This document shows positions 15,604 to 22,448 of a DNA stretch of 22,455 bases, one piece after another. Both the position numbers and the translations under genes were made by a program. The stretch's first letter is position 1, and each line of letters begins with the position of its first letter. The notes beneath the pieces are model-generated. The model searched no databases and was not told the DNA's origin. It saw only the letters and a list, made by a program, of their open reading frames with translations. Source of the DNA: CAZGOM01 sp964527265 (lineage in GTDB: Bacteria; Planctomycetota; Phycisphaerae; Phycisphaerales; Phycisphaeraceae); NCBI GenBank assembly GCA_964527265.1, contig CAZGOM010000088.1:1-22455 (forward strand). The letters are read 5' to 3'.

Positions 15604-16967
15604 TGCCAGACCCAACACCCCTTATCCCGACGCCCCCTCCCCCCCGCAGGCGCACCCTCGCCCAGCGTGCCCGCCTCGGTGCCGGCTGGCTCATCCTCAT
15701 CGCACTCATGCTCCCCACCCTCCTGGGCAAGCTCATCTTCGACCTCTGGCCCAAATTCTCCGCCATCCAGATGAGTTTCTATCAGTGGGACGGCGCGCTC
15801 GTCCGCGAATTCATCGGCATTCAAAACTACGTCCGCGCCTTCACCGCCGACCCCCTTTTCTGGCAGACCTTCTGGCTCATCGGCATCCTCATCACCGCAA
15901 ACCTCATCAAGATGTGGCCCAGCATCCTCATCGCCGTCGTCATCCACCGCATCAAATCCGAAAAAGCCCAATACCTCTACCGCGTCCTCTTTGTCATCCC
16001 CATGGTCATCCCCGGCCTGGTCTGGCTCCTGGTCTGGAAGAGCTTTTACGAACCCACCTACGGCTTGTTCAACCAGCTCCTCCGCTTCACCGGCCTCATG
16101 AACGTCCTCCAGTGGCTTGATGTCAAAGCACCCCTCCTGAGCCACTTCCTGGCAGGCTGGTCCAGCACCCTCATCAACCCCTGGGCCGGGTCCTACGCCG
16201 GCCTCATCCTCATGGGCCTGGGCTTCCTGGTCATCGGCTCCGTCTCCACCGGCTCGGGCGCAACCTACCGCCAGCAGCTCACCCGCCGCTGGCCCATCAT
16301 GCTCGTCTGGGCCATCATCACCGCCCTCATCGTCGGCCCCATCAAGGCCGCCACCCTCGCCATCCTTGTCGGCCTCACCAGCTCCGCCCTCCACAAGCCC
16401 CTCGATAAATTCACCTGGCCCAAAACCCTTCGCGCCATCGGCGCCGTCTCGCTCTTCCTGGGCCTGGCCCTCATGCTCCTCACCGATGTCTGGCACACCC
16501 CCACCAACGCCTTCGCCGAAGGCCAGCCCGCGTGGCTCGGCCACACCAAGCTCGTCATCCCCGCCATCCTCTTCTGGGGCTTCCCCTGGGTCGGCACGCT
16601 CGGCGTCCTGCTTTACCTCGCCGGCCTCCAGAGCATCTCCAAAGAGGTCTACGAAGCCGCCGATCTCGACGGCGCGGGCCCCGTCAAAAAATTCTTCTCC
16701 CTTGAGCTCCCCCTGGTCCTCTCCCAGGTCCGCATCAACCTCGTCTTCATGACCATCGGCACCCTCACCGACTACGGCTTGTTCCTCGTCCTCCTGGGCG
16801 CCGAAGGCGGCCCCAGCAACGTCGGCATGACCCCCGGCCTCTACATGTACCGCGAAGCCTTCGCCAACCAGCGCTTCGGCTACGCCTGCGCCCTGGGCAT
16901 GGTCCTCTTCGTCTGCGTCCTGGGCATGACCATCGTCTACCAGAAATACGTGAGGGTCGATAAATGA
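15603..16967 (+). CDS. Sugar ABC transporter permease (MalF-like) with a membrane insertion
   Basis: This is an integral inner-membrane channel subunit of 454 residues; usual relatives have about 290-320. The N-terminal helix (RLGAGWLILIALMLPTLLGKL) and SFYQWDGALVREFIGIQNYV are standard. The cytoplasmic coupling loop EAADLDGAGPVKKFFSLELP (351-370) carries the EAA motif that docks on the ATPase. Between about residues 172 and 308 there is an extra segment with hydrophobic stretches near 197-213, 231-258 and 278-293. This segment is absent from ordinary MalF-type permeases and may add two or three membrane helices. Normal sequence resumes at WLGHTKLVIPAILFWGFPWVGT. The start codon overlaps the preceding stop (TGATG), and the next gene overlaps by 4 nt, so all three are coupled. 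The substrate is probably an oligosaccharide. Confidence 0.9.
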   Translation: MPDPTPLIPTPPPPRRRTLAQRARLGAGWLILIALMLPTLLGKLIFDLWPKFSAIQMSFYQWDGALVREFIGIQNYVRAFTADPLFWQTFWLIGILITANLIKMWPSILIAVVIHRIKSEKAQYLYRVLFVIPMVIPGLVWLLVWKSFYEPTYGLFNQLLRFTGLMNVLQWLDVKAPLLSHFLAGWSSTLINPWAGSYAGLILMGLGFLVIGSVSTGSGATYRQQLTRRWPIMLVWAIITALIVGPIKAATLAILVGLTSSALHKPLDKFTWPKTLRAIGAVSLFLGLALMLLTDVWHTPTNAFAEGQPAWLGHTKLVIPAILFWGFPWVGTLGVLLYLAGLQSISKEVYEAADLDGAGPVKKFFSLELPLVLSQVRINLVFMTIGTLTDYGLFLVLLGAEGGPSNVGMTPGLYMYREAFANQRFGYACALGMVLFVCVLGMTIVYQKYVRVDK

Positions 16968-17845
16968 CACCCGCCGAAACAACCCCTCCGCCCCCCCGCA
17001 TCATCCAGAACAAAGAGCCCTACGCATGGCTCTTTGAAACCCTGAAACACGCCGCCGTCTGGTTCGTCATCGGCACCGCCTTCTTCCCGCTCTATCTCAT
17101 GCTCGTCGTCAGCGTCAAGGACAACGACCAGTTCATCAAAAACCCCTGGCTCCCCGATGCCCCCTCCCAGTGGCGCCTCTCCAACTGGTCTCACGCCTGG
17201 TACACCGTGCGCGATTCCATCGCCACTTCCATCGTCGTCTCCACCATGGCCACCGTCCTCTGCCTCTTCTTTGCCGTGCTCACCAGCTACGTCATCGCCC
17301 GCTATCGCTTCCGCGGCCGCGATTTGATTTATTACACCCTCATGGGCTCCATGTTCCTCCCCGGCACCGCCGCCACCCTCGTCACCCTCTTCACGCTTCT
17401 AAAATCCCTCAACCTCGTCAACAGCCTCTGGGCCCTCATCCTCGTGGGCACCATCGGCGGCCAGATCGGCTGCATCTTCATCCTCCGCCAGTTCATCGAA
17501 GACATCCCCAAGGAACTCTTTGAATCCGCCCAGGTCGACGGCGCCGGCCATCTGGCCCAGATCCGCCATGTCCTTCTGCCCGTCTGCACCCCCGTCCTGG
17601 GCACCCTCGCCATCATGGAATTCTTCAGCAACTGGAACCAGCTCATCCTCCCCCTGGTCATCCTCCGCGACGACCAGAAACTCACCCTCCCCGTCGCCCT
17701 CATGCGCATGGACGGCGAATACGTCAAGCAATGGGGCGAGCTCATGGCCGGTTACGCCATCGGCTCGGTCCCCCTCTTAATCCTCTTCGCCCTCTGCATG
17801 CGCATGTTCGTCAAGGGCCTCACCGCCGGAGCCGTCAAAGGATGA
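16964..17845 (+). CDS. Sugar ABC transporter permease (MalG-like)
   Basis: The second channel subunit has 293 residues, the usual length. A hydrophobic N-terminal helix (HAAVWFVIGTAFFPLYLMLVVSV) is followed by the typical SNWSHAWYTVRDSIATSIVVS and YVIARYRFRGRDLIYYTLMGSMFLPG. The coupling loop reads ESAQVDGAGHLAQIRHVLLP (187-206), a slight variant of EAA-G. The family C-terminal motif appears as KGLTAGAVKG. It starts inside the stop of the MalF-like gene (ATGA overlap). The ATPase gene follows after a 77-nt gap that contains a heptamer element, the only real gap in the operon. Confidence 0.93.
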   Translation: MTPAETTPPPPRIIQNKEPYAWLFETLKHAAVWFVIGTAFFPLYLMLVVSVKDNDQFIKNPWLPDAPSQWRLSNWSHAWYTVRDSIATSIVVSTMATVLCLFFAVLTSYVIARYRFRGRDLIYYTLMGSMFLPGTAATLVTLFTLLKSLNLVNSLWALILVGTIGGQIGCIFILRQFIEDIPKELFESAQVDGAGHLAQIRHVLLPVCTPVLGTLAIMEFFSNWNQLILPLVILRDDQKLTLPVALMRMDGEYVKQWGELMAGYAIGSVPLLILFALCMRMFVKGLTAGAVKG

Positions 17846-17878
17846 CCCTCTTCAACATCTGACATCCCTCTTCTCCGA

Positions 17879-17906
17879 CCAGACCCCAGACCCTGAACCC
17901 CAGACC
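17879..17906 (+). repeat. 28-bp element of four 7-bp units, copy 4
   Basis: The units are CCAGACC, with the third unit CTGAACC. The array lies between the MalG-like and MalK-like genes, after the pyrimidine stretch CCCTCTTCTCCGA. It is followed by CTTTTTGGA, which doubles as the weak ribosome binding site region of the ATPase gene. Confidence 0.85.
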
Positions 17907-17922
17907 CTTTTTGGAACCCCCC

Positions 17923-19026
17923 ATGGCCTCCGTCTCCCTCAAAAACATCTGGAAGGTCTACGACAACGGCTATCAAGCCGTCAAAGGCCTCAACCTTGAA
18001 ATCGCCGACGGCGAGCTCATCGTCCTCGTCGGCCCCTCCGGCTGCGGCAAATCCACCACCCTCCGCATGGTCGCCGGCCTTGAAGACGTCTCCTCCGGCG
18101 ACATCCTGATCGGCTCGCGCAACGTCACCGACACCCAGCCCAAAGACCGCGACATCGCCATGGTCTTCCAGTCCTACGCCCTCTACCCCCACATGACCTG
18201 CTACGACAATATGGCCTTCGGCCTCCGCCTGAAAGGCATGAAGGAATCCGACATCGACGCCCGCATTCGCGCCACCGCTGAAAAAGTCGAAATCACCCGC
18301 CTCCTGGATAAAAAACCCAAAACCCTCTCCGGCGGCCAGCGCCAGCGCATCGCCCTGGGCCGCGCCATGGTCCGCGAACCCGCCGTCTTCCTCTTCGACG
18401 AACCCCTCTCCAACCTCGACGCGCGCCTCCGCCTCGAAACGCGCGGCCAGATCAAACGCCTCCAGCAGGAACTCAAAACCACCGCCGTCTACGTCACCCA
18501 CGACCAGGAAGAAGCCATGACCCTCGGCGACCGCATCGTCGTCATGAACGATGGCATCATCCAGCAGGCCGACACCCCCTTGAACGTCTACCGCAAACCC
18601 GCCAACCGCTTCGTCGCCTCCTTTATCGGCTCACCCCCCATGAACCTCATCGAAGGCGCTTTTGAGGTCACCCACCCCGGCCAGACCCGCTTCACTGGCC
18701 CCGCCGGCCTCCTCCTCACCGTCACCCTCGAAAACACATCCCTCCCCGTCGGCGCCAAAGCTCCCTGCACCTTGGGCTTCCGCCCTGAAACCATCACCCT
18801 CGCTCCATCCGCCATCCCCGGCCAGACCATCCCCTGCACCGTCGATGTCCTCGAACAGCTCGGCGACCGTGTCCTCGTTCAACTCATCGGCCCTGGCGAT
18901 TCCCGCCTCACCGCCTCCGTCGGCCCCGACACCCACGCCGCCCCCGGCGATCACTGGCACCTCTCCCTCGAGCCCGGCACCGCCCACCTCTTCCGCACCG
19001 ACACCCCCGGCTCCCCCCGCGTCTGA
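17923..19026 (+). CDS. Sugar ABC transporter ATP-binding protein (MalK/UgpC-like)
   Basis: This cytoplasmic ATPase of 367 residues powers the importer. Walker A is GPSGCGKST (37-45), with the Q-loop at Q83, signature LSGGQRQRIALGRAM (135-149), Walker B VFLFDE (155-160), D-loop SNLD and H-loop H193 in VYVTHDQEEAM. After about residue 235 comes the regulatory OB/TOBE-type C-terminal domain with LGFRPETITL, typical of CUT1 importers, whose ATPases are sometimes shared between transporters. The ATG at 17923 gives MASVSLKNIWKVYDNG, the normal family start; a TTG at 17911 would add four residues. The ribosome binding site (GGA at 17913) is weak. Separation from the permeases by a repeat element may allow separate expression. 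Confidence 0.95.
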   Translation: MASVSLKNIWKVYDNGYQAVKGLNLEIADGELIVLVGPSGCGKSTTLRMVAGLEDVSSGDILIGSRNVTDTQPKDRDIAMVFQSYALYPHMTCYDNMAFGLRLKGMKESDIDARIRATAEKVEITRLLDKKPKTLSGGQRQRIALGRAMVREPAVFLFDEPLSNLDARLRLETRGQIKRLQQELKTTAVYVTHDQEEAMTLGDRIVVMNDGIIQQADTPLNVYRKPANRFVASFIGSPPMNLIEGAFEVTHPGQTRFTGPAGLLLTVTLENTSLPVGAKAPCTLGFRPETITLAPSAIPGQTIPCTVDVLEQLGDRVLVQLIGPGDSRLTASVGPDTHAAPGDHWHLSLEPGTAHLFRTDTPGSPRV

Positions 19027-19043
19027 ACAGCAAAAGGGTCTCT

Positions 19044-19075
19044 ATGCGAATCCCATCAGCCCCATGGCTTCGCAT
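19044..19075 (+). terminator. Hairpin downstream of the importer operon
   Basis: ATGCGAA (19044-19050) pairs perfectly with TTCGCAT (19069-19075). CCAT (19053-19056) and ATGG (19064-19067) can form an inner stem. It begins 17 nt after the ATPase stop, as expected for an operon terminator. No T-run follows, so it may act as a transcript-end stabiliser or need Rho. Confidence 0.55.
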
Positions 19076-19190
19076 TCAACCGCTCTCTAAGAAGGAACGC
19101 AGAAAGAATCATTTGTTTTGACGTCGCCTGGTCAATTCAGGTGGGACAAAAGATTGACGCAAATTAGTCAGAATCAACAAAAATAACGCT

Positions 19191-19230
19191 GTCTTTGTGA
19201 ATTCTTCGAGATCTTTGTCAATCTTTGTCT
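19191..19230 (+). repeat. Array of four 10-bp units, (A/G)TCTTTGTNN type
   Basis: Four consecutive 10-bp units begin at 19191, 19201, 19211 and 19221. Three read (G/A)TCTTTGT(G/C)N and the second is degenerate (ATTCTTCGAG). The array lies between the importer operon and the convergent sialidase-like gene. Similar wording (ATCTTTGTGC, GTCTTCGTGA, CATCTTCTGTG) occurs at 21189-21238 without strict spacing. The rest of 19076-19259 is AT-richer and noncoding. GTCAAT (19217-19222) and ATTGAC (19237-19242) could form a hairpin ending the sialidase-like transcript. Confidence 0.6.
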
Positions 19231-19259
19231 AAATCGATTGACCCTAACCGGATGGATAC

Positions 19260-20333
19260 TCACTTCCCCAGCAGTTCCTTGAGCATCTTCCTCCCATACC
19301 CCGTCATCCTCCCCCAGTCAGCCGCCCCATCCGTCCTCACCTTCGCCAGGTAGATGTCGCTCGCGCTCTCCATGTCCTCAAAACCCGGCTGGTCCACATA
19401 CGCATGCTGCGAGTAATAGCTCACCAGCATCACCCCCGGCTCAATCGACAACATCCCCGCATAGCTGCAATCCGCCGCGCTCGGCAGCGCCAGGTAATCC
19501 ACCCAATACCCCCCCTCCATCACCCACATGTGCGTCCGCAGCGTGTCCCGCCGTTCATACACCGTCCCATACCGGTCGCTCGATGGCCGCATCCGTCCCA
19601 CCATGAACAACCGCCCGTCCACCTTCTTGATGTTCTGCCCCTGCACAATCATCCCCCGCCCGCGCGGCGTTGACCACTCACTGAAATCGCCCGTCGAAGT
19701 CGAGTGCAGCATGTGCCCCGGTTGCGTCTCCCGCCTGGTAAACGCATGCAGCGTCCCCGCCTCATCCTGATAAAGCTGCGTTTCATTGCCCCCCAGCGCC
19801 GCCACGATGTCCGACCGCTTGCGCCAAGTCAGCCCATCCGTCGATGACACCAGTTCCACCATCCACGCATCATCCGGGAAGCTCCCATCCGGCCGCCCCT
19901 TGGAATAATCCACCGTATAGGCGGGAGACAGCAATTCATTCCCCACCGCGATGGGCCGCCAGAACCGCCACTTGGGCCGGAATGTTGGCTGCGCCTCCGA
20001 CCACGTCACCCCGTCGTCCGTCCACGCCACATATTCCTGCTGCGTCGCCTTGTTGAGCTTGTCGGCCCGCTCAAACGACCCGCCGAACATGTAGAGCCGC
20101 CCCTTGAGCTCCACCATGTGTCCCTCATAAAAATTGCGCCCGCCTGAAAACGGGCTCACCGCCTTCTCCCATGTCTCACCATCCGTCGACGTCAGCAGCA
20201 CAATCGACCCATCCCCCCGCCCATGTCCCGAAGAAGACCGGTACGTCAGGTAATAACGCCCGTGAAAAGAGTAAAGATCCGTAAAAGCGTTATGCCGCCC
20301 ATCGGCAACCAGTCGTGTAAGGTTCTGCAACAT
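19260..20333 (-). CDS. Sialidase-like beta-propeller protein
   Basis: The 357-residue product (from the ATG at 20333) has at least three Asp-box-like motifs. They are TSTDGETW (48-55), WTDDGVTW (104-111) and SSTDGLTW (163-170), each ending a four-stranded propeller blade. This pattern suits the six-bladed sialidase/BNR-repeat superfamily, which includes exo-sialidases and other glycan-active proteins. WRFWRPIAVG resembles the arginine-proline region of that family, but the complete sialidase catalytic set cannot be confirmed by eye. No signal peptide is seen, which is unusual for an extracellular sialidase and suggests cytoplasmic action on imported glycans. A TTG at 20351 with AGGA upstream would add six residues. 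It lies downstream of the pseudopilin and GntR/LacI genes on the same strand. Confidence 0.72.
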   Translation of the reverse strand: MLQNLTRLVADGRHNAFTDLYSFHGRYYLTYRSSSGHGRGDGSIVLLTSTDGETWEKAVSPFSGGRNFYEGHMVELKGRLYMFGGSFERADKLNKATQQEYVAWTDDGVTWSEAQPTFRPKWRFWRPIAVGNELLSPAYTVDYSKGRPDGSFPDDAWMVELVSSTDGLTWRKRSDIVAALGGNETQLYQDEAGTLHAFTRRETQPGHMLHSTSTGDFSEWSTPRGRGMIVQGQNIKKVDGRLFMVGRMRPSSDRYGTVYERRDTLRTHMWVMEGGYWVDYLALPSAADCSYAGMLSIEPGVMLVSYYSQHAYVDQPGFEDMESASDIYLAKVRTDGAADWGRMTGYGRKMLKELLGK

Positions 20334-20417
20334 AAGGTTTGTCTCAATCAATCCTGTTAAATTCCGTCGAAAAGAGTCTCATCCCACAGCACATTCCGCC
20401 CCCACCTCTGCCTCTGC

Positions 20418-20445
20418 CAATACCCAATACCCAGAACCCAATACC
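20418..20445 (+). repeat. 28-bp element of four 7-bp units, copy 5
   Basis: The units are CAATACC, with the third unit CAGAACC. The array lies in the 122-bp gap between the pseudopilin stop and the sialidase-like start, after the pyrimidine stretch CCTCTGCCTCTGC. The unit sequence differs from the other copies but the four-unit layout and GAAC third unit are kept. Confidence 0.8.
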
Positions 20446-20455
20446 CATCTTCTCC

Positions 20456-21175
20456 TCACGGCATCGCATACGGCATCTTCTGGTCCTTCATCGATCCCAT
20501 CGAAACGAAATAATCCGGTGTGAACCCCGACACATGCCCATCCATCGCCAGCACATTCCCCACATTCTTATGCGGGTGCCCCAGGAAATAACGCGTCGCA
20601 TCCGTCGGGTTGAAGTACCGGTAATCCGGCAGCGTGCTCGTCGGCGGGCCCGACGTCGGATTATGCCCCGCCGCCCGCGCCCGCAAGTCATAAAACGACA
20701 CAATAATGCTCGGCGCAACAATGTCGGAATACCGCGTCGAATGCGTCGCCGCCCCCCCGTGAATCGACCCGTTCATCCCATACCCCATCATGTACCCCGC
20801 AAAACCTTTGTAGTTCGTCACCGTCGGGCTGATGTAAAACCCCGACGCAGGCGGCATGTCCAGCCGCTCGTTCTCCGGGCAATACATCACCTTCTGCGCC
20901 CAGGTCGTCGTCTTCATCGGCCCCAGGTACGGCACAAGAATCTCCTCCACCGTATACGACGCCGTCGCCCCCGGCACCGCATAATCACGCCAGTCATTCG
21001 CATACGTCCGGTCCGCAATCCCGATCTGCCTTAAATTCGCCTTGCACAACGCAGACCGCGCAGTCATCCGCGATGTCTCCAGCGCCGGCACCATCAGCGA
21101 AATAAGCAGCCCGATGATGGTGATCACCACCAGCAGCTCAATCAGCGTGAAGCCCGTCGTGTGTTGTGTTCGCAT
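20456..21175 (-). CDS. Pseudopilin-like protein with H-X9-DG motif
   Basis: From the ATG at 21175 this 240-residue protein has a very short leader, MRTQHTTG. The methylation helix FTLIELLVVITIIGLLISLM follows, with cleavage after G8 and Glu at +5, the classical prepilin pattern. The globular part contains ANLRQIGIADRTYANDWRDY and ends with HKNVGNVLAMDGH, the standard H-X9-DG motif. An in-frame extension up to 21295 exists but crosses a hairpin and repeat-like DNA, so I reject it. The ribosome binding site is poor. It lies between the GntR/LacI regulator and the sialidase-like gene on the same strand. It shares only general design with the other pseudopilin, so the two are separate paralogues. 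Confidence 0.87.
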   Translation of the reverse strand: MRTQHTTGFTLIELLVVITIIGLLISLMVPALETSRMTARSALCKANLRQIGIADRTYANDWRDYAVPGATASYTVEEILVPYLGPMKTTTWAQKVMYCPENERLDMPPASGFYISPTVTNYKGFAGYMMGYGMNGSIHGGAATHSTRYSDIVAPSIIVSFYDLRARAAGHNPTSGPPTSTLPDYRYFNPTDATRYFLGHPHKNVGNVLAMDGHVSGFTPDYFVSMGSMKDQKMPYAMP

Positions 21176-21198
21176 AGTCCAGCGTCCAATCTTTGTGC

Positions 21199-21222
21199 CA
21201 TGCTCTCGTCTTCGTGAGCATG
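21199..21222. promoter_or_regulatory. Leader hairpin upstream of pseudopilin gene
   Basis: CATGCTC (21199-21205) and GAGCATG (21216-21222) form a perfect 7-bp stem. CG/CG can pair inside it, leaving a TCTT loop on the + strand. It lies 24-47 nt before the start at 21175. It may terminate the GntR/LacI transcript, protect the downstream message, or bind a regulator. Confidence 0.5.
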
Positions 21223-21299
21223 TCTTCATCTTCTGTGCGTTCCTCATCGTCTCCGGCTTGAAAGACCACAAGACTCTCAAACATTCCCCGATCATTCGT

Positions 21300-22412
21300 T
21301 CATGAATGCACGCCCAGCGTCGATCCTTCCAGCATCACCGCCTCCACCGGATCAACCACCCCCACCGGCGCCGCTCCACCCGAAAGCCGCGCCGCCAGCC
21401 GGCCGGAGGCAATCCGCGCCACCTTTGCGATCTGCGCGCTCACCCCTGTGAATCGCGTCGGTCCCGGCTCCACACCCACAAAAACCAGCGAAATATCTTC
21501 CGGCACGCGCCACCCCAGGCTCTGCAGCGTGTCCGCCGCCTCCACCACCGCCTCATACCCCCAGCACACAAACAGCGTCGGCGGCGTCTTCCCCGCCATC
21601 GCCTGCGTCACCCGCTGCCGCACCGTCTGCATGTCAAAGTACGAACACGTCTCCACCTTCAATTCCAACCCCTCGATCTCCGGCGTCGGGGTCGGCGTCA
21701 TCTTCACCCCCTCCAGCAACCCCGGCTCAAACACCCCCCGCAGCAGCACTGCACGCGTGTGCCCCAGCCCCCGCGCCTTGCGCAGCACCGCCTCCACCTC
21801 CGTGTAGTACCGCCCCACCACCCGGTCAATCCGCCCATCCTCATACGCAAAGTTGATCGCCATCATCGGCATCCCCTCCTCCAGCATCGCCCTCAGCCAC
21901 GGCGCAGGAAGCGGGCTCGCCAGCAGCAATCCCTTAAGCCCAAACCGCTTCACCAGCGCCCGCAGCGACCCCGCCGGGTTGGCCCCCCGCGCGATCTGCC
22001 CCAAAGGCAGCAGCACCGGCTGGATATCCCCCCGCCCCAACCCCGATTCAATCCCCTTTAAAAGCTGCGCCGAAAAACTGTTCGTCAGATTCACCAGGTC
22101 GTGATAAATCACCCCCACATACGACACCTTGATCAAATGAGCCCCATCGCTCACAAACGTCCCCCGCCCCTGAATTCGCGTCACCAACCCCTGCTCCGAC
22201 AAATGATTCAAACACCGCCGCGCCGTCGTCGCCGAAACCTTGAACTCCGCAATCAAATCCGATTCCGAAGGCGCCACATCCCCCGGCAAAAGCTTCCCCG
22301 TCTCAATCCGCTCCATCAACACATCCAGAATCTGCCGATACACCGGCGCCTCTTTGCCCGCGTCCTTCGCCACCCCCCGCACCAACTCTTGATCACTTGG
22401 AATGATGTTCAT
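21300..22412 (-). CDS. GntR-type winged-helix / LacI-type sensor hybrid regulator
   Basis: This 370-residue regulator starts with a GntR winged helix (about 22-90): VYRQILDVLMERIETGKLLPGD, then SESDLIAEFKVSATTARRCLNHLSEQGLVTRIQGRGTFVSD. A type 1 periplasmic-binding-protein-like sensor of LacI/AraR kind follows from about residue 95 (VSYVGVIYHDL...). It contains LKGLLLASPLPAPWLRAMLEEGMPMMAINF and ends with PEDISLVFVGVEPG and ASGRLAARLSGG. Such hybrids are sugar-responsive repressors. It heads the - strand module with a pseudopilin and a sialidase-like gene, which are probable targets. The promoter at 22413-22448 carries a direct repeat that overlaps the -10, suggesting autoregulation. The apparent transcript start coincides with the ATG. 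Confidence 0.9.
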   Translation of the reverse strand: MNIIPSDQELVRGVAKDAGKEAPVYRQILDVLMERIETGKLLPGDVAPSESDLIAEFKVSATTARRCLNHLSEQGLVTRIQGRGTFVSDGAHLIKVSYVGVIYHDLVNLTNSFSAQLLKGIESGLGRGDIQPVLLPLGQIARGANPAGSLRALVKRFGLKGLLLASPLPAPWLRAMLEEGMPMMAINFAYEDGRIDRVVGRYYTEVEAVLRKARGLGHTRAVLLRGVFEPGLLEGVKMTPTPTPEIEGLELKVETCSYFDMQTVRQRVTQAMAGKTPPTLFVCWGYEAVVEAADTLQSLGWRVPEDISLVFVGVEPGPTRFTGVSAQIAKVARIASGRLAARLSGGAAPVGVVDPVEAVMLEGSTLGVHS

Positions 22413-22448
22413 GTCTAACTTATAACACTAACTTAACCCCCGAGTCAA
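22413..22448 (-). promoter_or_regulatory. Sigma70-like promoter of the GntR/LacI gene with operator-like direct repeat
   Basis: Read on the - strand, TTGACT (22448-22443) and TATAAG (22424-22419) are separated by 18 bp, each five of six to consensus. The -10 ends only 6 nt before the ATG at 22412, so the message is probably leaderless. TAAGTTAG occurs twice (22435-22428 and 22422-22415) at 13-bp spacing. The second copy overlaps the -10, a good place for a repressor. Confidence 0.65.

Noticed and set aside
15402..16982. Long - strand open frame opposite the MalF-like gene
   Set aside because: It is Gly/Asp/Glu-rich without motifs, while the opposite frame encodes a permease with an EAA loop.
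8967..20445. CRISPR array interpretation of the heptamer elements
   Set aside because: Units are 7 bp and contiguous with no spacers, and no cas genes are present.
21176..21295. N-terminal extension of the second pseudopilin
   Set aside because: It spans a strong hairpin and repeat-like words, and would place about 48 residues before the cleavage site.
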